Shown here piece after piece: positions 44,976-53,078 of a stretch of DNA of 64,000 bases. Where the stretch lies: NCBI GenBank assembly GCA_015061685.1, contig SUWD01000007.1, forward strand, positions 45,153 through 109,152, given 5' to 3'. Below the pieces are notes generated by a model that searched no databases, was not told where the DNA came from, and saw nothing but the letters and a program-made list of their open reading frames with translations. Source of the stretch: Lentisphaerota bacterium. GTDB lineage: Bacteria; Verrucomicrobiota; Lentisphaeria; Victivallales; Victivallaceae. Each line of letters begins with the position of its first letter. The stretch's first letter is position 1. Position numbers and translations under genes: made by a program.

Positions 44976-45878
44976 TCAATCATCTTCCGGTTTCACCTGA
45001 TTGGCAAGCTGCAAATTATCCCAATCGCTGTTCCATGCCTCACGGGTCATAGATTCGACATGTCCATCGGCAAAACCGATCTGATAATTCTGACCGTGAG
45101 TCGGCACAGCATAAAGTTTGTCACTGTGATTTATCATGCCTTTGGGAGAAAAACAACCATTGTTGAAATCCCGAGACGGAGTACGGTTGACAGTACACCA
45201 CACGGTCACCAGTTTGGAGGGATAACGGAGATTTTTACGTAATTTTTTATCTTCGACCGGATTGCCATTGGTATCATATCCGGCATAAGAGGAGTATTGG
45301 TAAGTCCTGCCGTAAGGCAGAATACGGTTATACAGATCATTGGCCTTTATTTCGGCATTGGTCTTGTTAATATAATATCCGCTTTTTTCCCGTTCACTAT
45401 CAAAATAATTGTTCTCAGAGTTGCTGGAACAGGCAAAGACATTTACCGGCATATTGTAATCAACGATCAATCTGACCCACCAGTAATTGTTGCAATGAGC
45501 GGGCAATAAATATTCTGTATTGTCATTGGCATAAGATACGGACATTTTATTGATCTGATTAAGATTGCTCACACACCCGGCACTTCTGCCCCGCTCTCTG
45601 GCAGAATTAAGTGCCGGCAGGAGTATGGCAGCAAGAATTGCGATTATCGCAATAACTACGAGAAGCTCTATCAAGGTGAAGCTTGACAGCTTCACCTGCC
45701 TGCAGGCAGGTGAAAAAAACTCTTTCTTTGTCTTTTGGGATTTCAGAATATTTCCCGTCCAATTACCACAGAAATGAACGGCAACAGCCAACAATCCGAT
45801 CAGAGTAAATTTTTCAGTTCCGAACTTTTTTACCAACTTGCAGAAACCGTTTTGATAATTCATTTTGCGTCCTTTCAT
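44976..45878 (-). CDS. prepilin-type protein with duplicated, palindrome-bearing leader
   Basis: The 300-residue protein carries a full prepilin motif, [17 protein letters not shown] and [12 protein letters not shown], but only at about residues 66-96; most such proteins have it within the first 20-25 residues. A second, decayed motif ([13 protein letters not shown]) stands at about residues 22-34, and 30 residues of unrelated sequence (from HFCGN to [10 protein letters not shown]) lie between. The globular part includes [20 protein letters not shown] and a [10 protein letters not shown] end, as in the DUF1559 family. Whether translation begins at the first Met or inside the insert is open. 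It overlaps the M28 gene upstream by 4 bases. Confidence 0.85.
   Translation of the reverse strand: MKGRKMNYQNGFCKLVKKFGTEKFTLIGLLAVAVHFCGNWTGNILKSQKTKKEFFSPACRQVKLSSFTLIELLVVIAIIAILAAILLPALNSARERGRSAGCVSNLNQINKMSVSYANDNTEYLLPAHCNNYWWVRLIVDYNMPVNVFACSSNSENNYFDSEREKSGYYINKTNAEIKANDLYNRILPYGRTYQYSSYAGYDTNGNPVEDKKLRKNLRYPSKLVTVWCTVNRTPSRDFNNGCFSPKGMINHSDKLYAVPTHGQNYQIGFADGHVESMTREAWNSDWDNLQLANQVKPEDD
45674..45714. repeat. hairpin plus 24-bp perfect palindrome within the prepilin leader codons
   Basis: AGGTGAAGCT (45674-45683) and AGCTTCACCT (45688-45697) form a perfect 10-bp hairpin. TTCACCTGCCTG (45691-45702) and CAGGCAGGTGAA (45703-45714) form a perfect 24-bp palindrome. The arm TTCACCT is shared, so the two folds exclude each other. 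One arm encodes Phe-Thr of FTLIELL. Confidence 0.92.
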
Positions 45879-47671
45879 TTTAGTAAATTGCTTTGGATTA
45901 TCTTAACGTAGCCATATTTTTCCAGATACTTCAATCGACGGATTTCATTTTCAATATCAGCATGACTGCTTGAAGTATTCAACACCCAGTCAGCCAGCCG
46001 GAATGCGTCCAGTAAACTTCTTGTACCATCAAACAGAGAATATAACAATCGGGAGACCCGGAAACTTTTTCTTTCACAATAAGGAATATCTGCCAACGAA
46101 AACGGGGTTGATTTTTTCCTTACCGGGATGATCCTGCCGGCAGTAATTTCCACATCGGGACAGTGTAATTCACCGGAAACACCGGCAATACTTTTATTCA
46201 GCAATTCATCCAACCCTGTTTTATCAAGAGTGGTATTGCAATATTTTTCTGCGGAAGATAATTTGCCTTTGAGGTATTTGTAAAGCTCTTTTAAAAGCAG
46301 TGATTTTTCAGCAGAAGTTTTCGCCGATGAAAGAATCAAAGAACTTTGCTCTTTAAATTCAGCGGCAGCCAGTGCCGGGAATTCAGCAGCTTCATCAGCA
46401 GAAATTTGCAGCATAGCAGCAATCGCTGCCGCAAATGCCGGTAATTCTTCAGCCGCCCACTGCCAATCAACTTCAAAATCATCACAACCGCAATGATGTG
46501 CAGTGCCGGAAGGATTCTTACACCAGTTTACCGGAATACCGCCGCATAACGGATCTCCGGCGAAAGTATCATCCGACAGGATGCCCGGCAACTGAACAAA
46601 TGATGTATCGGCAATCTGCTCCTGTAAAACTCCGGAAATAACCCAATCCCCGAACCACGGATTGCAGACCGGAGAATACATAAATGCCAGCAATCTCTGC
46701 TTGCGGTGATTGACCGCATCCATATTCAATGCCCCGGAAATCAACGCCGATCTTGCCGGATCAGCCAGAAATGCGGCAAAACCATACAACTCCATGGAAA
46801 AAACCACCCGCAAAGTTTTTTCCGGCTTTCCGTACACCTCTTTGATCGCTTTACCAATGGCACAAATCGCCCCGAATCCGAAAGCATTATCTGCGGCAAA
46901 AGGTTCGTAAATGTGGGAAAACAAAGCGTATTCCTCACGGGAAATTCCGGGAATAACTGCGGTGACTGTGAAAATTTTTCCGGCATAGCTCCGGGTATTC
47001 GCCACTCCATGGAGCAAAACTTTACCGGCAGCAAGCCGATCAAGAAGCATCCTGCCTTTTTCTGCCGTAATACCGAACAGCGGCAAACGCCGATCCTCTG
47101 CCTGCGGATACCAACCGAATCTGCCGGTACCATTGAACCAGCGGACTGATTCCGGATAATCCTTTCCGGCAAGAAAATCTGCGGCAACAACTCCGATCGC
47201 CCCGTTTTCACAGAGTTTCTCCAGATATTCCCCATGCGGATTCCTGCCATCGTCAATCGTGAGCAAAACCCACTTATTCCGGACATCTCCCATCTCCCCC
47301 GGAGCGAGAGCGACCAGCTCCCCGGTAATACCCCCCGGAGGCGTAGAAGCACTCCACGGTGCAACGGCAAACGGAGTTTGATCACTGTCTGCAAGAATAA
47401 TATTTTCTCCGGCAATGCTCAAATACGATCTGCCGACAAGATCCCACGCCGGCGGCATGGTACAGTCAAAAGCAGAAGTTCTGCCGTCAGCATCATGTTT
47501 TAACAATTCAATATTTTCAAAACCGGCATTGTCCAACGCCCTGCAGCAATACTCTGCCGCAGAAACAAAATCAGTATGAGAACAGCTCTTTTCGTATGAG
47601 TAGAGTTGTTCCGTACAATTTTTCACCATTTCAAGGTCGAAAACTGATTGGATATTTTTGCCGGAAGCCAT
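45875..47671 (-). CDS. M28-like metallo-aminopeptidase-family protein
   Basis: The 598-residue protein lacks a signal peptide. Residues about 225-430 follow the M28 order of metal ligands: [19 protein letters not shown] (His, Asp), a general-base Glu in [15 protein letters not shown], Asp in [10 protein letters not shown] and a late [11 protein letters not shown]is (AHHCGCDD in the protein). A protease-associated-like insert precedes it ([25 protein letters not shown]). The C-terminal 100 residues ([20 protein letters not shown] then [20 protein letters not shown]) resemble a small winged-helix-like tail as found in some M28 relatives. It probably cleaves a peptide or acyl-amide from imported glycoconjugates. 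Start 16 nt after the Gfo/Idh gene. Confidence 0.7.
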   Translation of the reverse strand: MASGKNIQSVFDLEMVKNCTEQLYSYEKSCSHTDFVSAAEYCCRALDNAGFENIELLKHDADGRTSAFDCTMPPAWDLVGRSYLSIAGENIILADSDQTPFAVAPWSASTPPGGITGELVALAPGEMGDVRNKWVLLTIDDGRNPHGEYLEKLCENGAIGVVAADFLAGKDYPESVRWFNGTGRFGWYPQAEDRRLPLFGITAEKGRMLLDRLAAGKVLLHGVANTRSYAGKIFTVTAVIPGISREEYALFSHIYEPFAADNAFGFGAICAIGKAIKEVYGKPEKTLRVVFSMELYGFAAFLADPARSALISGALNMDAVNHRKQRLLAFMYSPVCNPWFGDWVISGVLQEQIADTSFVQLPGILSDDTFAGDPLCGGIPVNWCKNPSGTAHHCGCDDFEVDWQWAAEELPAFAAAIAAMLQISADEAAEFPALAAAEFKEQSSLILSSAKTSAEKSLLLKELYKYLKGKLSSAEKYCNTTLDKTGLDELLNKSIAGVSGELHCPDVEITAGRIIPVRKKSTPFSLADIPYCERKSFRVSRLLYSLFDGTRSLLDAFRLADWVLNTSSSHADIENEIRRLKYLEKYGYVKIIQSNLLK

Positions 47672-47687
47672 TTTTTCCCTGACTTTT

Positions 47688-48737
47688 TCAGTTTTTTACA
47701 ATCGAACGATACCATTCTCCGGTTTTGACAATATCATTTTTCATCGCCGCCAACGGAATCATGATGCTTGAACAGATTCTTTCCGGCCATCTGGCTTTGC
47801 CGGTACCGGCATCCACATAGTCAAGAAATGAGGTGAGCAATGTCTTATCCGCACCACCATGTCCACCATTGCTGACGGTAACGTCAAAACGTTTGCACTT
47901 ATTGTCCGGAGTAATGATTTCGACAAAGCTCTCTTTGCTGTCAACCCGCAACTCCCCTTTTTCTCCGAAGAAAGTAAACTTTCTGGAATAAGCACTGCCG
48001 CAAGAGGTAAGTTCCTGCGAAAAAAGAACTCCATTATTCATCACTCCGCTGATAACAGCCGTATCATCACTGGTTTCCCCCGTACCATGACGGCGGTGCT
48101 GGAAATTAGCAGTAAAACCGCAGACCACTTCCGCATAAGTATTGAGACAATACTGCATAAAATCAGTGTCATGTGTCAGCTTGCCCAAAATCAAGCCTGC
48201 CGGATCTCCGGCAAACTTACGCAGAATAACATCGTGAGCAAATGCGTATCCCACGTCACAGCAGCCTCTCACACTGAAAACTTTGCCGATCGCTCCGGAA
48301 TCAAGCAATTCTTTGGTTTTTATCAGTGCCGGACGGCACGGCAGATTCAATCCCATTTGAAATGCACACGGTGCGGATGTTACAACTTTGTAAAGTTCTT
48401 CGGCGTCAGCCAGAGAAGCAACTGCCGGTTTGTCGCACAAAACCGCTTTCCCAGCTTTTATGGCGGCAGCGGAAATCTCCAAATGGGATTCCGGATAAGT
48501 TTCTACAATCACAGTGTCGATCTCTTTATCTTCCAGAAGCTCCCGGTAATCATGATAAATTTTGAAGTTGTGACAGTATATTCCCACACCCTGACGGAAA
48601 AGCAGATTTTCCCGGATGTCGGCAATCGCCGCCACTCTGCCGTATTCCGGGATCTCCGCTCCGATGGTTTCCGCCAAAAGCTGTCCTCTTGCTCCGAAAC
48701 CGATGATCCCGATAGAGTGATATTTTTGCTCGATCAT
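47688..48737 (-). CDS. Gfo/Idh/MocA-family oxidoreductase
   Basis: The 349-residue protein starts MIEQKYHSIGIIGFGARGQL, the nucleotide-binding turn, continues IDTVIVETYPESHLEISAAA and GKAVLCDKPAVASLADAEEL with the KP Lys, and has GKLTHDTDFMQYCLNTYAEV, where Asp and His take the catalytic place. It belongs to the group often found in glycan operons for oxidation at C3 or C2 of sugars. It differs clearly from the oxidoreductase at 28787. It sits between the SDR and M28 genes in the long operon, with 23 and 16 nt gaps. Confidence 0.88.
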   Translation of the reverse strand: MIEQKYHSIGIIGFGARGQLLAETIGAEIPEYGRVAAIADIRENLLFRQGVGIYCHNFKIYHDYRELLEDKEIDTVIVETYPESHLEISAAAIKAGKAVLCDKPAVASLADAEELYKVVTSAPCAFQMGLNLPCRPALIKTKELLDSGAIGKVFSVRGCCDVGYAFAHDVILRKFAGDPAGLILGKLTHDTDFMQYCLNTYAEVVCGFTANFQHRRHGTGETSDDTAVISGVMNNGVLFSQELTSCGSAYSRKFTFFGEKGELRVDSKESFVEIITPDNKCKRFDVTVSNGGHGGADKTLLTSFLDYVDAGTGKARWPERICSSIMIPLAAMKNDIVKTGEWYRSIVKN

Positions 48738-48760
48738 AATTCAAAATCCTTGAAACCACC

Positions 48761-49519
48761 TCAAAAAACATTGACTGTGCGTGCCAGTTTGCGGCTGACA
48801 CCGCCATCAACTGTAATATCCGCTCCGTTGATAAAACCGGATTTTTCCGATGCCAGAAACAAAGCACACCCGGCAATATCTGCCGGCATTCCGACCCTGC
48901 GAACCGGAATACTCATATTCACCGCCTCATCCACAGGGTCTTTGTCCACATCAATATAACCGGGAAGAATATTATTCACCCGTATCCCGTTTTTCCCCTC
49001 CTGGATCGCAAGCTGACCGGTCATTCCGTGGATCGCTCCTTTGCTCATAGCATAGAGAGTCCAGCCGGGAACTGTCGTATCCTGATGGACAGAACCGATA
49101 TTGATGATACTGCCGCCTTTTCCTCTCATCAGGGCAATTTCCCGCAGACAGCAAAAAAGAGTACCCCGGATGTTCACATCGGCAAGCTGATGATAATATT
49201 CATCGGTGATCTCCTCCGGAGCAAGTGCCGGAAGTACAACTCCGGCATTGTTGACTGCGGCATCCAGTGTACCGAATTTTTCTTTGATTGCCTCAAAAAG
49301 AGCTTCCAATTCTTCAGCTTTGCCCAGATCGGCCCGAAAAAGGTGGACTTCTCCGGGAAGTTCCGAAGCAATTTTTTCAGCCAAAGCACGGTCAGAGCGG
49401 TAGTGCAGAAAAACTTTCGCTCCGGCTTCGGAAAACGCCCGGACAACTCCGGCACCGATACCCCGGGATGCTCCGGTCACCAGAACTTTTTTATCTTTCA
49501 AATCTTCATAACAACTCAT
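48761..49519 (-). CDS. short-chain dehydrogenase/reductase
   Basis: The start MSCYEDLKDK at 49519 has AGGG just upstream. The 252-residue protein has KVLVTGASRGIGAGVVRAFS (TGxxxGIG cofactor motif), LDAAVNNAGVVLPAL (NNAG), SIINIGSVHQDT and the catalytic YAMSKGAIHGM (YxxxK), then NGIRVNNILPGYIDV. The fold and length are those of classical SDRs that interconvert hydroxyl and keto groups. An acidic/neutral switch near residue 36 (LHYRSDRA) suggests NADP(H) preference. Its place between the DapA-like and Gfo/Idh genes suggests oxidation of a sugar acid. Confidence 0.92.
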   Translation of the reverse strand: MSCYEDLKDKKVLVTGASRGIGAGVVRAFSEAGAKVFLHYRSDRALAEKIASELPGEVHLFRADLGKAEELEALFEAIKEKFGTLDAAVNNAGVVLPALAPEEITDEYYHQLADVNIRGTLFCCLREIALMRGKGGSIINIGSVHQDTTVPGWTLYAMSKGAIHGMTGQLAIQEGKNGIRVNNILPGYIDVDKDPVDEAVNMSIPVRRVGMPADIAGCALFLASEKSGFINGADITVDGGVSRKLARTVNVF

Positions 49520-49530
49520 AACAACCCTCA

Positions 49531-50436
49531 TTACAGAGTTTTAAATTCTTTGGAGATCATCTGATAAAGATCCTCAAAAAGTGAATCGTAAACCCGGTCA
49601 CTCCGGAATCCGGGGGCCCGGCAGCAGGAACTGGCGATCAATCCTCTGCGTTTCAGAATGATCTTCTCAAAATGGATGATCATTTCTACATTCTGACGGA
49701 TATGGTTGAGCAAAGCATTAAGTTTATCGTGCAATTTTTGTGCTTCGGCAAAATTACCGGCATTAAGATCATCCCATATTTTCCGGTAAATATCCGGCAT
49801 GGACGGTCCGGGCATCACGCCGAATGCACCTCTGGAAAATCCTTCGATCATCTGGAATCCGGCATTGCCGACAAAAATTTTTCGGTCTGCTGGCAATTTT
49901 TCACTCAATGCACTGATATATGCCCCCGGAGGTCTGCACTCGATTTTAAAGTAAAGCAGATTCCGGTGACGGGCAGCCAGTTTTGCCAGTGTATCTACCG
50001 GGATCGCCACTCCGGTCTGATCCGGAGCATATTGGATCATCAGAGGCAGTTTTACGGAATCACACAAAGCATCAAGGTGATCGAATAATTCCGCTCCTGC
50101 CGGCTTGAGGAAAAACGGCGGCAGAACCATCATACAGTCCGCTCCGGCATCTTCGATCTCCTTTGCCCGGCGGATCGCAGAGATGGTGGAGTGTTTGGTA
50201 TTGGATATGATCACCGGGGCGTTGTTTTCATGACAAACTTTCACCGAAGAGGCAATCAACTTTTTTTCTTCATCAATATCCAGCTTGTAATACTCTCCGG
50301 CGATCCCGAAAAGCGTCAGGGCTTGGGCTCCGAGAGCGATCAATCCGGCACAGCATTTCTCATATCCGGCAAAATCCACCGAACCGTCATCATGAAAAAC
50401 TGCCGGAGCGATGGGACATATTCCTTTGATTTCCAT
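49531..50436 (-). CDS. DapA-family lyase (dihydrodipicolinate synthase/KDG aldolase-like)
   Basis: The start MEIKGICPIAPAVFHDDGSV at 50436 follows AGGGGA. The 301-residue TIM barrel has the family's Schiff-base Lys in NLLYFKIECRPPGA and Tyr in LPLMIQYAPDQTGV, and ALTLFGIAGEYYKLDIDEEK replaces the usual GTTGE segment by GIAGE. That change and the operon context favour a 2-keto sugar acid lyase or dehydratase rather than lysine synthesis. Its end is 11 nt from the SDR start and its start lies 25 nt after ridA-like gene, inside the long operon. Confidence 0.85.
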   Translation of the reverse strand: MEIKGICPIAPAVFHDDGSVDFAGYEKCCAGLIALGAQALTLFGIAGEYYKLDIDEEKKLIASSVKVCHENNAPVIISNTKHSTISAIRRAKEIEDAGADCMMVLPPFFLKPAGAELFDHLDALCDSVKLPLMIQYAPDQTGVAIPVDTLAKLAARHRNLLYFKIECRPPGAYISALSEKLPADRKIFVGNAGFQMIEGFSRGAFGVMPGPSMPDIYRKIWDDLNAGNFAEAQKLHDKLNALLNHIRQNVEMIIHFEKIILKRRGLIASSCCRAPGFRSDRVYDSLFEDLYQMISKEFKTL

Positions 50437-50461
50437 AGATAAATTCCCCTGTCCGGTCAAC

Positions 50462-50911
50462 TTAATTTTTAAGTTCAACGATCATTTCAACCTCAACAGC
50501 GATCCCGCCGGGCAGAGAAGACATGCCGACAGCAGAACGTGCATGACTGCCGATCTCCTGTCCGAAAGCCTCGATAAGCAAATCAGAAACCCCATTGATC
50601 ACCACCGGGTGTTTGGTAAAATCCGGTGCGGCATTGACCATGCCGAGAACTTTTACGAAATTGGCAACATTATCCAGATCACCGCATGCCATGCGGATGG
50701 ATTCCAAGCAGTGAATACATGCTTCCCGGGCGGCTTCATATCCCTGCTCCACACTCAAAGTATCTCCTACTTTGCCCAGAGTTTTTTTGGATCCGTGGCC
50801 GGAAACAAAGAGCAGATTACCGCTGCGTTTTGATCTCTCGATCGGATGATCGCACGGAGGAAGCACCTGAAGTTCAATGCCGAGAGACTGGAGTTTTTTT
50901 TCTACATTCAT
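50462..50911 (-). CDS. RidA-family (YjgF/UK114) protein
   Basis: The 149-residue protein has the RidA core: LLFVSGHGSKKTLGKVGDTL, AAREACIHCLESIRMACGDL, VANFVKVLGMVNAAPDF and GSHARSAVGMSSLPGGIAVE with the Arg that binds the enamine, then VEVEMIVELK. RidA proteins hydrolyse reactive enamines and imines released by PLP lyases to keto acids and ammonia. Here it lies 18 nt after a DgaE-like PLP lyase gene, which fits removal of that enzyme's intermediate. The length is near the longer RidA subgroups. Confidence 0.92.
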   Translation of the reverse strand: MNVEKKLQSLGIELQVLPPCDHPIERSKRSGNLLFVSGHGSKKTLGKVGDTLSVEQGYEAAREACIHCLESIRMACGDLDNVANFVKVLGMVNAAPDFTKHPVVINGVSDLLIEAFGQEIGSHARSAVGMSSLPGGIAVEVEMIVELKN

Positions 50912-50929
50912 GTTAAAAGTTCCTTATAT

Positions 50930-52063
50930 TCATTGAAGTTGCCGGTCTATTTCTTTAAAACGGACAATGATTTTGTCCATCTCACCATCTGTCAGACACA
51001 TGGGATTGATATATACTCCGGGACGGTTTTCAGAATAACAGATTATTCCCGGCGTACCTTTGAGGAGCATCTCCCGCAGTTTTGCCGGAGTGATTGAATC
51101 ACTCTGCAAATTAACAAATGCCCGGGGCAAAGGTTGTCCCGCCTGATTCGGCCAGGAGCGTTCAGCGGAAAAATTTTTACAGCTTTCCAAAGCAGAAACA
51201 AGTTTATTCACCTCATTTTCGCACCATTGCAGTCTGGCATTTTCATCGGCATTGACATATTGCCGTATTGCAGAATAAAGAGCGACCATCTCCTCCCTGC
51301 CGATCTTCATGATCCTGCCGCATCCGTAACGGGGAAAACTCAAAGCAGTGGCAATATTCAATAATTCAGAAGATCCCACCAAAAGACCGCTTGCCTGCGG
51401 ACCGGCAAGGTCTTTGCCGCCGGAGAAACATGCCATATCAGCTCCGAGATCCCGGGTATAACGCCATAAATTGTGCTTGGGCGGCAACTGAGCTGCTCCA
51501 TCGGCAAGCACCGGGATATTGCAGCTGTGAGCAATAGCAATGAAATCAGACAAATTCATACACCCTTCCCCGTAATAACCATCCGGAGTACGGGGAGCGA
51601 AGTAACACATTACCGTATTGCTGTTGATCGCATCTCTCACCACTCCGGCAGATAATTCAGTTTGCATATTGGGATAACCGACAAAGCGGATCTTAACACC
51701 GAGCTGCTCCATAGCATGATCGTAGGGAATATGCTGTCCCCAGAGAGCAACGACCTCGCACCGGGAAATTTCTTCGGCAGAGAGATTATTGAAATTTTTA
51801 CCGTAATGTTTTTCCACACAGGCCGCTGTGGCAAGATAGATCGCACTGCTGCAGGAATTACAGAGCAATGCTGCTTCATTGCAGGTTATTTCAGCAACTT
51901 TGCGATTCAAAATATCCTGAAGTTTTTCAACCTCCACAAAACTGCGTGCGGCATCATTGAGATCACGCAAAGTCTCCTCCGACATGCGTGAACCTCCAAC
52001 CACAGTATAAGTACCGACCGCATTGATCAGTTTCGGGATCCCAAGTTCATCATATATGCTCAT
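50930..52063 (-). CDS. PLP-dependent lyase of the SelA/DgaE type (D-glucosaminate-6-P ammonia-lyase-like)
   Basis: The 377-residue protein begins MSIYDELGIPKLINAVGTYT, as DgaE/YhfS and SelA-like proteins do, and carries ITCNEAALLCNSCSSAIYLA, VLADGAAQLPPKHNL and the PLP Lys in MACFSGGKDLAGPQASGLLV. It is too short for selenocysteine synthase (about 460) and no selenocysteine genes lie nearby. The neighbours (RidA, KDG kinase-like, KDPG/KDPGal aldolase) fit an amino-sugar-acid ammonia-lyase that makes a 2-keto-3-deoxy acid. It is the first gene of the 12-gene operon; the divergent AraC gene probably regulates it. Confidence 0.85.
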   Translation of the reverse strand: MSIYDELGIPKLINAVGTYTVVGGSRMSEETLRDLNDAARSFVEVEKLQDILNRKVAEITCNEAALLCNSCSSAIYLATAACVEKHYGKNFNNLSAEEISRCEVVALWGQHIPYDHAMEQLGVKIRFVGYPNMQTELSAGVVRDAINSNTVMCYFAPRTPDGYYGEGCMNLSDFIAIAHSCNIPVLADGAAQLPPKHNLWRYTRDLGADMACFSGGKDLAGPQASGLLVGSSELLNIATALSFPRYGCGRIMKIGREEMVALYSAIRQYVNADENARLQWCENEVNKLVSALESCKNFSAERSWPNQAGQPLPRAFVNLQSDSITPAKLREMLLKGTPGIICYSENRPGVYINPMCLTDGEMDKIIVRFKEIDRQLQ

Positions 52064-52098
52064 GATGTTATTTTTCCCCGGAAAATATTTTTTTCAAC

Positions 52099-52127
52099 TT
52101 GACTTGTCTTATGTTTTAATATATATT
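52099..52127 (+). promoter_or_regulatory. promoter of the AraC gene at 52167
   Basis: TTGACT (52099-52104) and TATATT (52122-52127) are 17 nt apart in the divergent intergenic region. No clear box could be chosen for the opposite operon. Confidence 0.5.
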
Positions 52128-52166
52128 GACTATCGACATATAAATATGGCAAAAAAGAGGTTTTTT

Positions 52167-53078
52167 ATGTCAATATCGCAACCGCCTCAATGGGTGACAG
52201 ATTTACAGCAATACCATGGTAAACGTCCGGAATCTCTGGTATCCGGCGGTATGGAGTCATTATGCCCGCTGATTCCGCAGAATGTGATCGTCAGAGTTGA
52301 CTCCAACGATCCGATCATCCCCAAAGAAACCTATATCCACCACCGGATGATCCTCAAAACGATCCTCTCCGGCAAGCTGAATGCCATCATTGACGGTTTG
52401 AGTTTTCCGATGGAAACCGGAGACAGCGTACTCTTTTTCCCTTTTCAATTCCACTCTTCCGTGGATGCGGAAAATTATCCGAAGCACTCATTTATTGCGA
52501 TATCTTTCACAATTCCCGACAATAACATACTCTCATTGCTGCCGTTGAAAAACCGTTTACTGAAACTTTCACCGGATAATTTATCGGAACTGAAAGATAT
52601 TGCCGGAGCATTTTACGGCAATAATGAGATATCTCATTCCCGGGCATTGTTGAAACTGTCCGGTATTTTGCTTGATCTGGTGGAAAAATATTCCGGAATG
52701 GTGGACAATGTGCCGCCTGAATCCGGAGACAATATTCATTACCGCATCTATGATTTCATCCGGAAAAACTTCAACAAGAAGCTCTCCCTGAAGTCTTTGG
52801 CGGCACACTTCGGCTATTCCCCGGAAAATATCCGGAAAATTTTTCAACGCAACTTTCCCGGTCTGACTCCGGGAAAATTGATTATCCGCCTGCAGATGCA
52901 GGACGCTGTGGAATTGCTGGAAAATACCAGCAATCCAATCAGTGAAATTGCAGAAAAATGCGGTTTTTCAGATGTTTTTACTTTCAGTAAAAGATTCAAA
53001 AAGATAACCGGACACTCCCCCCGGGAGTATCGGTCAATGCTGCTGCACAACCGGAAGGAATCTCAAAACGGTCAATAG
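52167..53078 (+). CDS. AraC-family transcriptional regulator
   Basis: The start MSISQPPQWV at 52167 follows AGAGG; MAKKRFF seven codons earlier is an alternative. Residues about 40-160 are an AraC-binding cupin-like domain (ILSGKLNAIIDGLSFPMETG then DSVLFFPFQFHSSVDAENYP). About 200-300 is the DNA-binding double helix-turn-helix (LSLKSLAAHFGYSPENIRKI and ISEIAEKCGFSDVFTFSKRF then TGHSPREYR). It is divergent from the 12-gene amino-sugar operon, which it probably controls, and overlaps the 3' end of the DUF4838 gene by 7 bases. Confidence 0.88.
   Translation: MSISQPPQWVTDLQQYHGKRPESLVSGGMESLCPLIPQNVIVRVDSNDPIIPKETYIHHRMILKTILSGKLNAIIDGLSFPMETGDSVLFFPFQFHSSVDAENYPKHSFIAISFTIPDNNILSLLPLKNRLLKLSPDNLSELKDIAGAFYGNNEISHSRALLKLSGILLDLVEKYSGMVDNVPPESGDNIHYRIYDFIRKNFNKKLSLKSLAAHFGYSPENIRKIFQRNFPGLTPGKLIIRLQMQDAVELLENTSNPISEIAEKCGFSDVFTFSKRFKKITGHSPREYRSMLLHNRKESQNGQ

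Noticed and set aside
47859..48959. 366-codon plus-strand open frame opposite the Gfo/Idh gene.
   Set aside because: It covers a clear oxidoreductase gene on the minus strand and reads as a typical antisense shadow rich in Ser, His and Cys.
50930..52063. Selenocysteine synthase (selA).
   Set aside because: Too short, begins like DgaE-type lyases, and no selB, selD or selC is nearby; neighbours point to sugar acid catabolism.
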